A DNA stretch of 64,000 bases from positions 674,614 through 738,613 of the forward strand of contig CH003266.1 of assembly GCA_000149265.1 (NCBI GenBank). Direction: 5' to 3'. This document shows positions 22,601 to 31,586 of this stretch, piece after piece (position 1 is the stretch's first letter; each line of letters begins with the position of its first letter). The stretch comes from Ciona savignyi. Lineage: Eukaryota; Chordata; Ascidiacea; Phlebobranchia; Cionidae. Both the position numbers and the translations under genes were made by a program. Under the pieces are notes generated by a model, which searched no databases, was not told the origin of the DNA, and worked only from the letters and a program-made list of their open reading frames with translations.

Positions 22601-24998
22601 ACGTGTATTTCCCCGCTCTCACGCGATCTAACAAAGCTGTAGTTAACAATGCAAACTTGGTGGCGGAAATTGTTTAATATTTCTACAATCATTCAGCGAA
22701 TGTACCCCGATTTTGCACCTTTTACCAATCATTATCAAAGCCCTCTTTTACCAATGCTTATTAAAGCAAAGACAAAACAAAAAAATACGGCAAACAAGAA
22801 TGTAAAGTAAAATGTGTCGTAATTATATTCGTTTGGCACTTTTAAAACTGGGGGAAAAGATGAATAAACTGAACTAATAGCAAGTACAGGAAAACTAAAA
22901 ATAATGTTTTCCAAGAGAACTAAAAAAGCAGGAAACTAAAAATTATGATTTCCAGTGGTTGTAGACATCGAAGGAGGGTACACTTTAACTGATCGCCGCG
23001 TGCTGCCGGCTGACTTTAAAGTCTTGCAATTCCATATGCACTGGGCGGACAATGGAAGTAATTTTGGTTCCGAGCACTGGTTAGATGGCGTGCAGACATT
23101 TGGAGAACTGCACATAGTGCATTGGAACACAAAATTCCCGAGCGTGAGCGTTGCACTTGACAATATGGATGGTTTAGCTGTACTTGGATTTTTTTTGAAG
23201 GTATATTATCAATAATTTAAGGGGATTTAAAAACTTTCTGTATATGTCTACTTTGAGAAAAAGTTTCTAAATATATTTCCTGTGTTTAAGCTATATTACA
23301 TACATAAATTGCATTTTGATATTACTCATACATTTTAAGGCGAAGACTTAGTGAGAATGCCGCCCACAAAAGTAACATAGCTTACTTATCACAAGTATAA
23401 GTCGTATAGGTAGGACCTACACAGTACAAATGTTCGGAAGTGTCAGATTTACTGGGGCACAATTGTCCGGCCGGTTGGTCTAGCGGTTAAATGCGTCGCC
23501 TTTCAGTCGAAATGTCGCCGGTGCGAAACTAGTCGCTAGCTACTCGGCTGTGTCCTTGGGAAAGGCACTTTACGGACATTACCTGAACCCAGTGGATTAA
23601 TGGGTTCTACCAAATTGAAGGAACGTGTCTATCATATACAACACACTGCAATAGCTCCGGTAACCCGACGATGGGCGCGAGGTGATCCGACGTTTGCCCG
23701 TGTGTTAACCTCCTTAGTTTTCCCATTCACGGGAATAAACATGAATGTCCTATCCTATCCACATTCCTACTCAACAAGGTAGAGGGCACTACAGACAACA
23801 GCAACCTTGAAGTTCTCTTAGATCCTATACGACTACGGTCGGTTAAATACGATGACGATACCATGAATTATACAACCCCGTTTGCTATATCCACACTTCT
23901 TCCTTCAACCTTTACCGACTACTACAGATACCAGTAAGTGTAAAGCAAATTATTGAATACGTAATTAAATCAGAGTGTAATACGTACTGGAACACTTTAA
24001 ATATGTTTAAAATCGGAAGGGTTAAAAGATTAAATATAAGTTGCCTTGCTATTAAAAACATCGTCCAGTAATGTTTACTTTTTCGGAGAGTACAGTATAA
24101 ATTAAAAAAGGCTGGTAGGAATGAACTTAAACCAAACATCAGTTAATCTTTAAATCTTTGAAAAATAAAAATTTAAAATGAACTACCTAAAACGACTTTA
24201 AAAATAGAAATGCTTTCATATATAATCTAAAAATCCTCTTGCTTCTAAGACTTTCAGCCTTATACATCTTAGGTATAGCGAGTGCAAATCAGTAATGGAT
24301 ATCGAAACGACATTGATCGGAAAATAGGTTTAACATATATTTTACCGAGCCAAGTTTCGAAACCTCCTCACTTAGACCGTTTTTGTATATAGTAGTCGGA
24401 ATATGTATCGGTCGCGTTAACCATTCGGCGCCACACGATCGTAACCCATAGATTTAACAGAAATTCTATTTTCCAAGGGGCTCGCTCACTACGCCACCTT
24501 GTGCCGAAAGTGTAATATGGACAGTATTCAGAGAACCCATTATTATCTCACAATCACAGGTACTTTATAGGATAGGATTGGATATTCATGTTTATTTCCG
24601 TGAATGGGTAAACACTTTATTTGGTTCTGACTCTTGTACTTATTGTACGGTCGTGTGGACGATTGGTGAACGCGACCGATACATGTAGCGACTCTTATAA
24701 AAAACGGTCCTAGTAAAGAGCCCATCATGGCTTCGAAATTCGAATCAATAAAAAAACACTTGTACTTATTAAATAATAATTTGTACTTCCACAGGCGCAA
24801 AGGCTCCAATCCAGTATTTATGAGCACAATCAAAACGCGACAACCAATGCATTTATAGGAGGTAACTTTCGACCGACTTTACCCCTTAACGGTAGAAAGG
24901 TGACCCGTCCGGGTTCCGGTACAGTTTCACTGTCGCCTGCCCTCTCCTATGCTGCAGTGCTGTTGTTCGCATTACTCTTTATCACCATCTCGTGGTGA
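19658..24998 (+). CDS. Secreted, probably GPI-anchored alpha-carbonic anhydrase (CA4-like), seven exons
   Basis: Exons: 19658-19709, 20510-20551, 21526-21693, 22956-23200, 23779-23933, 24478-24559 and 24795-24998 (TGA). Every junction is AG/GT with matching phase, giving 315 residues. Residues 1-17 form a hydrophobic signal peptide. Catalytic features of alpha-CAs are all present: proton-shuttle His86 in NNGHS, zinc ligands His114 and His116 in QFHMHW and His140 in GELHIVHW, Glu127 in GSEH, and the SLTTPPC loop at 223-229. Cys43 and Cys229 match the extracellular disulfide of CA4-type enzymes. Late residues (GGNFRP, PLNGRKV) are family-typical. Residues ~291-315 are hydrophobic after a small-residue stretch, as in a GPI-attachment signal; a transmembrane tail is the alternative. 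The enzyme should hydrate CO2 at the cell surface. Introns contain several SINE-A copies, two of them beside splice sites. Confidence 0.92.
19835..20069 (+). mobile_element. SINE-A, head-truncated, in carbonic anhydrase intron 1
   Basis: Begins at CTGGTCGCTAGCAAGTCGG and continues through the central block to TATCCTTTCCTATCCTATT. The tRNA-like head is missing. Confidence 0.9.
20961..21130 (-). mobile_element. SINE-A, 3' part, in carbonic anhydrase intron 2
   Basis: GGTAGGATATTCATGTTTAT through AACCCATTAATTCGCTAA, with the head missing. Confidence 0.85.
21236..21464. mobile_element. Foldback MITE with ~30-bp TIRs and exact 9-bp TSD (Mutator-like?)
   Basis: Long inverted ends: CGGTACCTCTAAATACTACA then GGACCGCTTGGA at the left, and the complement at the right (TCCAAGCGGTCC ... 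AGAGGCACC). The flank is a perfect 9-bp duplication, TGCACAAAG (21227-21235, 21465-21473). The core carries GTTAGGGTTGGGGTTAAAGT and GGGGTTGAGATTAGTGTTTG. A 9-bp duplication with long TIRs suggests Mutator-like elements; the superfamily is an inference. It lies in carbonic anhydrase intron 2. A second copy is at 58156-58365. Confidence 0.8.
21701..21991 (-). mobile_element. SINE-A, full length, 8 bp from a splice donor
   Basis: Complete minus-strand copy. Its (ATAGG)n tail starts within 8 bases of the donor of carbonic anhydrase exon 3 (21693/21694). The head ends at CCGGCCGGA. Confidence 0.92.
22051..22405. mobile_element. hAT-like MITE, 355 bp, in carbonic anhydrase intron 3
   Basis: Ends CAGTGCTTCTCAAATGGTGC and ...AAACACTG with internal GTGCGCCA motifs at both sides. 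The TSD is GTTTAGGC (22043-22050) against GTTTAAGC (22406-22413), 7 of 8. A shortened relative is at 58861-59103. Confidence 0.8.
23465..23760 (+). mobile_element. SINE-A, reference full-length copy, beside carbonic anhydrase exon 5
   Basis: About 296 bp. Head GTCCGGCCGGTTGGTCTAGC followed by GGTTAAATGCGTCGCC and GGTGCGAAAC resembles a tRNA (Glu/Asp-type) with A and B boxes, so it is probably transcribed by Pol III. Then come the central block TGTCCTTGGGAAAGGCACTT, the body with CAATAGCTCCGGTAACCCG and a (CCTAT)n tail. The tail ends 18 bp before the exon at 23779 and supplies most of its polypyrimidine tract. The family resembles composite SINEs reported from Ciona; identity is not confirmed. 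Confidence 0.92.
24342..24441 (-). mobile_element. SINE-B, minus strand, in carbonic anhydrase intron 5
   Basis: TTTACCGAGCCAAGTTTCGA through GGTCGCGTTAACCATTCGG. A homologous copy sits at the same place in the duplicated segment (36851-36962), so it predates the duplication. Confidence 0.75.
24569..24608 (-). mobile_element. SINE-A remnant, 9 bp from carbonic anhydrase exon 6 donor
   Basis: Only the tail and about 30 bp remain (GGATAGGATTGGATATTCAT to GTGAATGGG). The duplicated locus keeps the full element (37184-37482), so this copy was removed by a later deletion. Confidence 0.75.
24648..24757 (+). mobile_element. SINE-B, in carbonic anhydrase intron 6
   Basis: CGGTCGTGTGGACGATTGGT ... 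GGCTTCGAAATTCGAATCAA and an A-run. It has an ortholog in the duplicated segment at 37694-37807. Confidence 0.7.
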
Positions 24999-25569
24999 TT
25001 AGTTTACGGCTTTAAAGATTTCCTTGATTAGAATAATTGTATGAATCGTAAAATACTATAAAACACAACTTTTTATTTGATCAAAACTCAATTCGATTGT
25101 ACGCTGATGTATAGCAAAAAGTTCTATGAAGTTTATTAATATTTCACGTCGTAACCTTTATAAAGTTCATCTTCATAGATTTATTGTGTGCAAAAGGCGG
25201 GTTTTCCATCTTTAAAACTAACCAATGTAGTGTTGTGTAGAAAATGTTTGTGTTGACTGTATTATTGCCTGTTTTTTAAAAAAACACTTATTTTTTTCTT
25301 ATTATACTCAATGTATCTCTAACATTCCTTTTTTAATGTAATAATCGTGATGTATGTAACTAATGGCGGGAATATATTGGCTGCTCGTCGCTTGGCCAAA
25401 AGTAGGCCTATAACTGTCCTTCAAAATGAATTAACCTTTGCCCGACTTATATGATTACTATGCTAACTATCATTAACTATATTAATGGAACCCCTTGCAA
25501 CTTTTTTGCTTTATTCGTCATTGCAATTTGTTGGTTCAATTACATTCGGCTGGTCATTGGGTTTGTTAT

Positions 25570-25869
25570 GATAGGATAGGATAGAATATTCATGTTTATT
25601 CCCGTGAATCGGAAAACCAAGGGGGTTAACACACGAGCAATCATCAGATCACCTCGCGTCCACCGTCGGGTTATCGGAGCTATTGTAGTGTGTTGTATGT
25701 GATAGACACGTTCCTTCAACTTGGTAGAACCCACTAATCCGCTGGGTTCATACTGTGTTCGTAAGGTGTCTTGCCACAGGCCACAACCGACTAGCTTGCG
25801 ACCAGTTTCGTATCTGCAACCATTTGTTTGAAAGACATGGCACTATACCACCAGACTAACCGGTCGGAC
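25570..25869 (-). mobile_element. SINE-A, full length, absent from the duplicated copy
   Basis: Complete minus-strand copy between TTTGTTAT and TTTTATGCTCATTAAAAC. The paralogous site near 38619 reads TTTGTTATTTTATGCTCATT with no element, which defines both ends and dates this insertion after the duplication. Confidence 0.92.
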
Positions 25870-26265
25870 TATTTTTTTTATGCTCATTAAAACTGGAAAA
25901 TATAAAAAGATGTAATCCCGAGGAAAAAGTGAGAACTGACTTGCTTATAACACAGGTGGAGAGGGTATGGCAAAAATTAAATCGTTGAACCATTTCGTGA
26001 AGTACGGTGCAAGTGTTTGCCAGCAAGAAAACACATACGCGTACAACTAAATATACGCAAAAAAACTATATCAAGAAAACAATTAATATTTTAATCGAAC
26101 CAACAATTTACCACGGCAGGCTACTTTGTCATTCCATTAAATATAAGTTTCATTTCATTTTTACATGTTTTACGAGGCGTTCTGGTGTCTTCTCCAGTTT
26201 TAGTTTTTCAGTTTAAGAAAACCGAATTCAATTTAAAATTTAAATAAGTATAGTTAGTATGGGTT

Positions 26266-27109
26266 CAAATCCGGAGGGAACACATATTTATTTTACTCCG
26301 TCGTTTTTTTTCAACGTCACGCTCCAAACAGGCACGTCATGTCTCCAAATAATTGGCATGAGGAGTTATTCAAATATATTTAAACTTTCGGGAATCCTAA
26401 CTGGCATGCTCTTTTTTTTCAACGACCTTAAATTTCACAAAAACCAAGGAAGAAATTGCCGCTATCAAAAAAATATAAAAATAGTCTACTTTTAAGCATT
26501 TTTAGGAGGATAGGATAAGGATAGGATATTCATCTTTATCCCCGTGAATGGGAAAACCAAGGGGGTTATCACACGGGAAATTATCAGATCACCTCGGGCC
26601 CATCGTCAGATCGCCTCAATTACATTTTTGGCGTTATCGTCGATATTTCTAGATTAGAAAGGAATGTTGAATTCAAATTTCTAAGAAATTGAAAGATGTA
26701 CAACATAATTGGACAAAAATAACAAGAATTTTAATTACCCAGTTTACCTCGGAAAATTATGCATAACCAATCATATATGCAATATTATTACGCGTAATAA
26801 ACAAAACAAAATTATGCATCACCAATTATATATACAATACTAGAGAGTGTCAACCACGTGTTTAACCACCACTATTTGTAAAACACATGTTGTATGCCAT
26901 CTATTCATGCTACTGCTACAGGGTCCCTAACCACATTTTGTATCTTATACACTGAGTATGTAGTTTTTGTTTCTGCAAGCATAAACGCATGGGTCCCAAA
27001 GTTATCAAACCAAACTTCTTCTCCAGGTGTAGGTAAAAAAAAGAACAATTGTGTTAGATTTACGAACATTTCACCACAAATATTTTAAATTAAAGCTTCT
27101 TTTCAAGCG
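26266..27109. other. Intergenic stretch, no gene seen
   Basis: Contains the SINE-A fragment at 26505-26617 and a repeated ~30-bp AT-rich motif (AAAATTATGCATAACCAATC at 26754 and AAAATTATGCATCACCAATT at 26810). A ~165-bp stretch starting AGAGTGTCAACCACGTG (about 26846) recurs in inverted form near 39060-39262. No coding exon is supported. Confidence 0.5.
26505..26617 (-). mobile_element. SINE-A, 3' fragment
   Basis: GGATAAGGATAGGATATTCA to ACCTCGGGCCCATCGTC, with the rest missing. It lies just beyond the right edge of the segmental duplication. Confidence 0.8.
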
Positions 27110-28317
27110 CTGTAGTGAAATTAAGCTAAATTCCTAAAACAGCCCGATTTAGTTTTTGATGGCTTCGGGGAATTTCCCATGGGCTTAGTACATAAGTTTC
27201 TGTTTTTACATATGTGGGTCATGTTATCTAACAATTCTTAAAGTTTTAATTCAATTTGACGAATCCTTGTTGAAGATGTCAGTGCAATGTTACATGCTTG
27301 TCACAATCATGAGTCAGGAACATATCTTCGTTTTTAAGGGAGTTACCATAGGTAAATGTTTTCTTTCTTTTAATTGACATAGGGTGGCTAACGATCCAGC
27401 ATTCCACTAAATCTGATCAAAATTAGAGCAGCCGTTCAAACGCTATGGCCCGAAAAGCTAATTTTTTAGAAAAATAACCGTTTTGGATTTTAACGTCTCA
27501 GGGGAATTCCCCTAGATTTATCACCCACAATTTTTTTACTGCGTATTTAGACCATGTTGTCTAACAAATGACCAAGTTTTGTTACTGTTCTATTATTCCT
27601 TTGGTAGATGTCAGGGCGTTATGCCATGCCTGTCACAATCATAATTTGAGAACAAAATGTTTTTTTAGGGTATTTTCCTAGATAATTTTTTTTAATTTTT
27701 TCTAATTGTTAAATTAGTAGGTAATGCACTTACATTCCACGAAATCTGAATCAGATTGAAGCAGCCGTTCTAGCGCCATGCCCAAAAAAGCTACTTTTTT
27801 TAGAAAAAATACCGTTTTGGTGTTTAACGCCCCCGGGGAATTCCCCTGGATTTATCCCCCAAACTTTTGGTTTCTGTTCATCTAGACCATGTTGTGTAAC
27901 AAATACCAAAGTTTAATTGCGATTTCATTTTTCGTTCCGGTAGATGTCGGGGCGACATGGCGTGCTTGTCACAATCATGATTTGAAAACAAAATGTTATT
28001 TTTTAGGGTATTTCCCTAGGTAATTTTTTTATTTCTTCCAAGTGTAAAATCAGTTACTAATGCCGTTACATTTTACCAAATCTGATTCAAATTGGAGCTG
28101 CCGTTCAAGCGCTATGCCCCAAAAAGCTAGATTTTTAGAAAAAAATACCGTTTTGGTTTTTAACGTTCCAGGGGAATTCCCCTGGTTTTATCTCCCAAAA
28201 TTTTAGTTTCTGTTCATCTAGACCATGTTGTCTAACAAATGGCAAAGTCTCATTGCGATTCCAATTTTCCTTCTGGTAGATGTCGGGGCGACATGCCATG
28301 CCTGTCAAGCGTTTGAC
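27110..28317. repeat. ~330-bp satellite-like tandem repeat, about 3.7 units
   Basis: Units recur with AAAAAGCTA, ACCGTTTTGG, GGGGAATTCCCCTGG, GACCATGTTGTCTAACAAAT, GTAGATGTCGGGGCGACATG and TGTCACAATCATGA in the same order. Boundaries are near 27430, 27760 and 28090. The first unit is the most diverged. The array stops at an A-rich run at 28319. Confidence 0.85.
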
Positions 28318-28318
28318 G

Positions 28319-28355
28319 AAAAAAAAAAAAAAAGAAAAAAAGAAAAAAAAAAAAC
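28319..28355. repeat. A-rich run
   Basis: Thirty-odd bases of A with a few G, directly after the satellite-like repeat. It could be a retroposition tail but has no matching body. Confidence 0.7.
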
Positions 28356-29324
28356 GGACAAAAACAATATGTGTCCCAATTTTTCAAATGGGACCCATAA
28401 TTATAACGACTGCTTTAGCGGTTGAAACACAAAACTAAGATAATTAATACATAATGTTAAAGAAACAAAAAATAAGCGTGTGTCTAATACCTATCTTTAA
28501 CCCTTTTATGGGAAACCCCCATTTATAAAGTATTACGGAAACTAATGATCGGTCACATTTATATGCTATAATAGCCTATATAGTAAGAAAGAAAATGTCC
28601 AATAGAGTTACATGTTTTGGTGGTGTTTGTTAATATGGTAAGGGAAATTCCCGCGAGACCCAAGAATATAAGCACGACTACCGTTCTTCGAAAGAACCGC
28701 AGTACGGTTATTATATAACAACCTATATTTCAAAACTGGTGAGAATCTTCACTTTATATTGTAAATGTTGTAGGTGAATGAAATAAACTAAGTAAGTGCC
28801 AAACCGACACTACATACCGCAGATTACCACGGGAAATCCGTTTAAATATAAAATAAATAACTTACGCTAATGAACTTTTACCACCTATATAAATTAATTA
28901 AACTCTTTAAACCAATACAAATATATAGTGAATTTTAAGGCGAACAAAAAATATTTAAATAACCCCATACGTACATACATATCAAAAGTTACCACGATAA
29001 ATCCATTAAAATATAAAAAAAAACATGATTTAACATAAAATCCCCAGCACTTAACCTCACCCAAACCATTGGTTAGTCTGCTAACAGAAATGAAGGAACT
29101 ATAACAAGTTAAACTTGTTGGAAGTGTTAGGTAAAATGCATTAGTTATGCAGTGACAAATTGTTAATAAATCACTCCGGGGAAACTACCACCAACCTAAG
29201 AATATTAGCGCATTCACCATTTTCTTGCATTTTAGGCATTTTTTGTGTTTTAGAATTATCAAATCACAATACATTGGTGACCCTCGACGTTTTAGAAACG
29301 ATATTTTCTGAATAAAATTATATT
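28356..29324. other. Possible degenerate LTR and primer-binding-site region
   Basis: No gene. The end, ...CAATACATTGGTGACCCTCG (around 29267-29286), resembles an LTR end plus the TTGGTGACCC-type primer-binding site common in Ty3/gypsy elements. Two related blocks (GGGAAATTCCCGCGAGACCC near 28645 and GGGGAAACTACCACC near 29177, each followed by AAGAATAT) may be duplicated LTR pieces. The LTR borders are not defined. Confidence 0.35.
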
Positions 29325-30235
29325 ATGAGCCTAGAACAGGAAAACGCAGCATCACGTTTTTGCCACGTGAACATTGATATCGTTGGCCCCTTGGCACCCT
29401 CACAAAGCAATATATATTTGCTTACAATGGTCGACCGTTTTACAAGATGGCCGGAAGCTATTCCGATGACAGACGCGACTACAACCACGTGTGCCAGGGC
29501 TTTCGCCTTTAATTGGATTTCTCGTTTCGGGGTACCGTCCAACACTTCATCTGACCGAGGTCCACAATATACCTCAGCACTGTGGTCGACTTTTAATAGG
29601 TTGCTTGGAACCCAACTCCATCGCACGACATTATTCCACGCACAACGGAACGGTCTTGTTGAGCGATTTCATCGTCACATAAAGAGTGCTATCATTACAC
29701 GTCTTACAAAACCAAACTGGCTGGACAAACTTCCATGGATCCTGCTGGGCAACCGCACCGCCCCTAAAGAAGACTTAAGAGCTTCCTCAGCTGAATTAGT
29801 ATACGGCATGAATTTAGTAGTACCCGGGGATTTTTTGGTGACAGCGAATCTGATCCGCTACCTTCTTAAATACTACCAGCAGTAAAAGAGACGATTGGTC
29901 GACTACTACCAGCACCTATGTCACGCCATGGTCTAGTTCCCACAAGAGTACCACCAGTTTTGGACACATGTCTGTACGTTTTCTTAGGAAACGACAAACA
30001 CTGTCCACCTTTGACGCCACCGTACAGCGGTCCGTACCGTGTCATCAGCCGCAACCACTAGACTTTTACTCTGGAGATAGGAGACCGTCATGAAGTGGTC
30101 AGCATAGATCGTGTGAAACCAGCATACCTGGACATGACAAAACCGTTCACAGTGGCACAAGACCAGTTTGCCACCGCAAAATACGACGCAACGCGAGTCG
30201 CCGGCTGTATGTACCCGCTCAGGGCGTGTCTTTGA
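29325..30235 (+). pseudogene. Ty3/gypsy-type pol remnant: integrase and C-terminal domain, broken
   Basis: 29325-29885 is an open frame with an integrase core: first Asp in NIDIVGP, second Asp in SDRGPQYTS, Glu in NGLVERFHR. This is the DD(35)E arrangement of retroelement integrases. After the stop at 29883 the reading continues in another frame from about 29918 (HGLVPTRVPP, then LTPPYSGPYRV) and is interrupted by an in-frame TAG near 30060 before VSIDRVKPAYLD. Protease, reverse transcriptase and RNase H are absent. The integrase begins only ~40 bp after the PBS-like sequence, so most of the element is deleted. It cannot transpose on its own. Confidence 0.85.
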
Positions 30236-31586
30236 ACCCTTATTCCTTTTAATGGTTAACTATGTTGCTCGCCAAATGTTTTCATGTTCAACCTCATTTG
30301 CTTTTACTGTGTTACTCGCATAATCTGTCGTAGTTCTGATGCGTATTATGTCCGCTTCTGGATGGGGGTTATGTGGCGATGTATTCAGCGAAGCGTTTAT
30401 AATGCCTTTTTCCTGTTCCTGTTTTTGCGTATGTTGCTTGATCGCAGTTAGGTCATTACAAAAAAGTCGCCCGCACGAACTACAAAGTGCAGTACGCTAC
30501 AATACAGCATATTGCAAAAGCTCCGTCGGGACAGTGGACGCGAGATAATTTGAAGTTAGACGTCATAAAACGCGGACGCCCTGTTTTATTGCATTGGCGC
30601 CCATTTTTACTTTCAGTATAAATTGCCGTGTTTTGCACATCAGTCCACTTGGGACTCACAAATTGTTTATTTCAGAACCGACTACCATTGCCTCGTTCAA
30701 CCTTGAACTAACCCTACCGTTGGCACCGAAGCTTTTTGTCGTGAGATGGCAAATCTTACGCCCGTTGGTGTTTCCTTACCTAACCGTTGCGCGAGTCATG
30801 AATAAATATTACTTTAACCCTTAACGCATCCTTGATCGAGAGTCGTAATGGTAAAGAACCGACAAGCTGAATGGTGGTCGCTAAATACAATGTAATATAT
30901 TGAAACCAGCGATAGGCTCTACCTTCGTATAAAGAATCAGTTATACGAAACTACGGCCACACATGCTATATATGAATCGGCCTCATTATCCATTTGGCCA
31001 TACAACATTTTAACTTTGACATAAAGTAAACAACTGTACAATGCAACTACAGATGGCATACATTAATTGATGATACAAATGTTTTAGGTCAATTATAAAT
31101 AAAAAAAAACGATTACAATTTTGTAAAGTGTGTGGGAGGGCATTGCTTTAGAAGCGCTTAACCTATCTGTAGGGTTTTAAAAAAAATAAAGTCAATAAAG
31201 ACAGGGGCAGGTATATTATGGTATAATTGCGCAGAGTCCATCATGTTAATGCACTATGCACTGGACATAACTTGGGTTGATATGGTAAAGGTGAGAGAAT
31301 CTGCCAGAGTAGGAATGGCCGTTCCGAGTTCTCTGATATTGTATAATTATTTCCAGTTTATATCGGATTCGTAACAGGAACCGCATGTTGAACAAAGACA
31401 TGGTAGGATGCTACACAAAAAACACAGGAGAAGATTTAGAAACTGAGTAATATGACACCAAATACACCGCAACATATTAATAAACACATGGCGAATTAAT
31501 AGTTATAACACGCAGCGAAAACAATTATTCATGTGGAAGCGCCGATACTATAATAACACTGTTTTATTAACATTTTAAAACAAATT
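30236..31586. other. Intergenic stretch downstream of the gypsy remnant
   Basis: No gene seen. A purine-rich tract followed by TGTGGCGATG (about 30360-30380) could mark the start of a 3' LTR, but no matching 5' LTR was found. A possible SINE-A scrap is at 30490-30560 (CATATTGCAAAAGCTCCG, GACAGTGGACGCGAGATAA). Confidence 0.4.
31562..31567 (-). terminator. Candidate poly(A) signal AATAAA for the minus-strand gene
   Basis: AATAAA on the minus strand, about 20 bases after the stop of the nucleotidyltransferase-like gene. Confidence 0.5.

Larger units (their letters stand above)
23909..26265 (+). repeat. Segmental duplication, copy 1 (3' half of the carbonic anhydrase gene and flank)
   Basis: Aligns by eye with 36394-38992 in direct orientation over about 2.4 kb. 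The left breakpoint falls inside exon 5, near TTACCGACTACTACAGATAC. The right edge is near AAATAAGTATAGTTAGTAT. The copies differ by substitutions, a SINE-A present only here (25570-25869), and deletions in intron 6 here. Confidence 0.9.
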
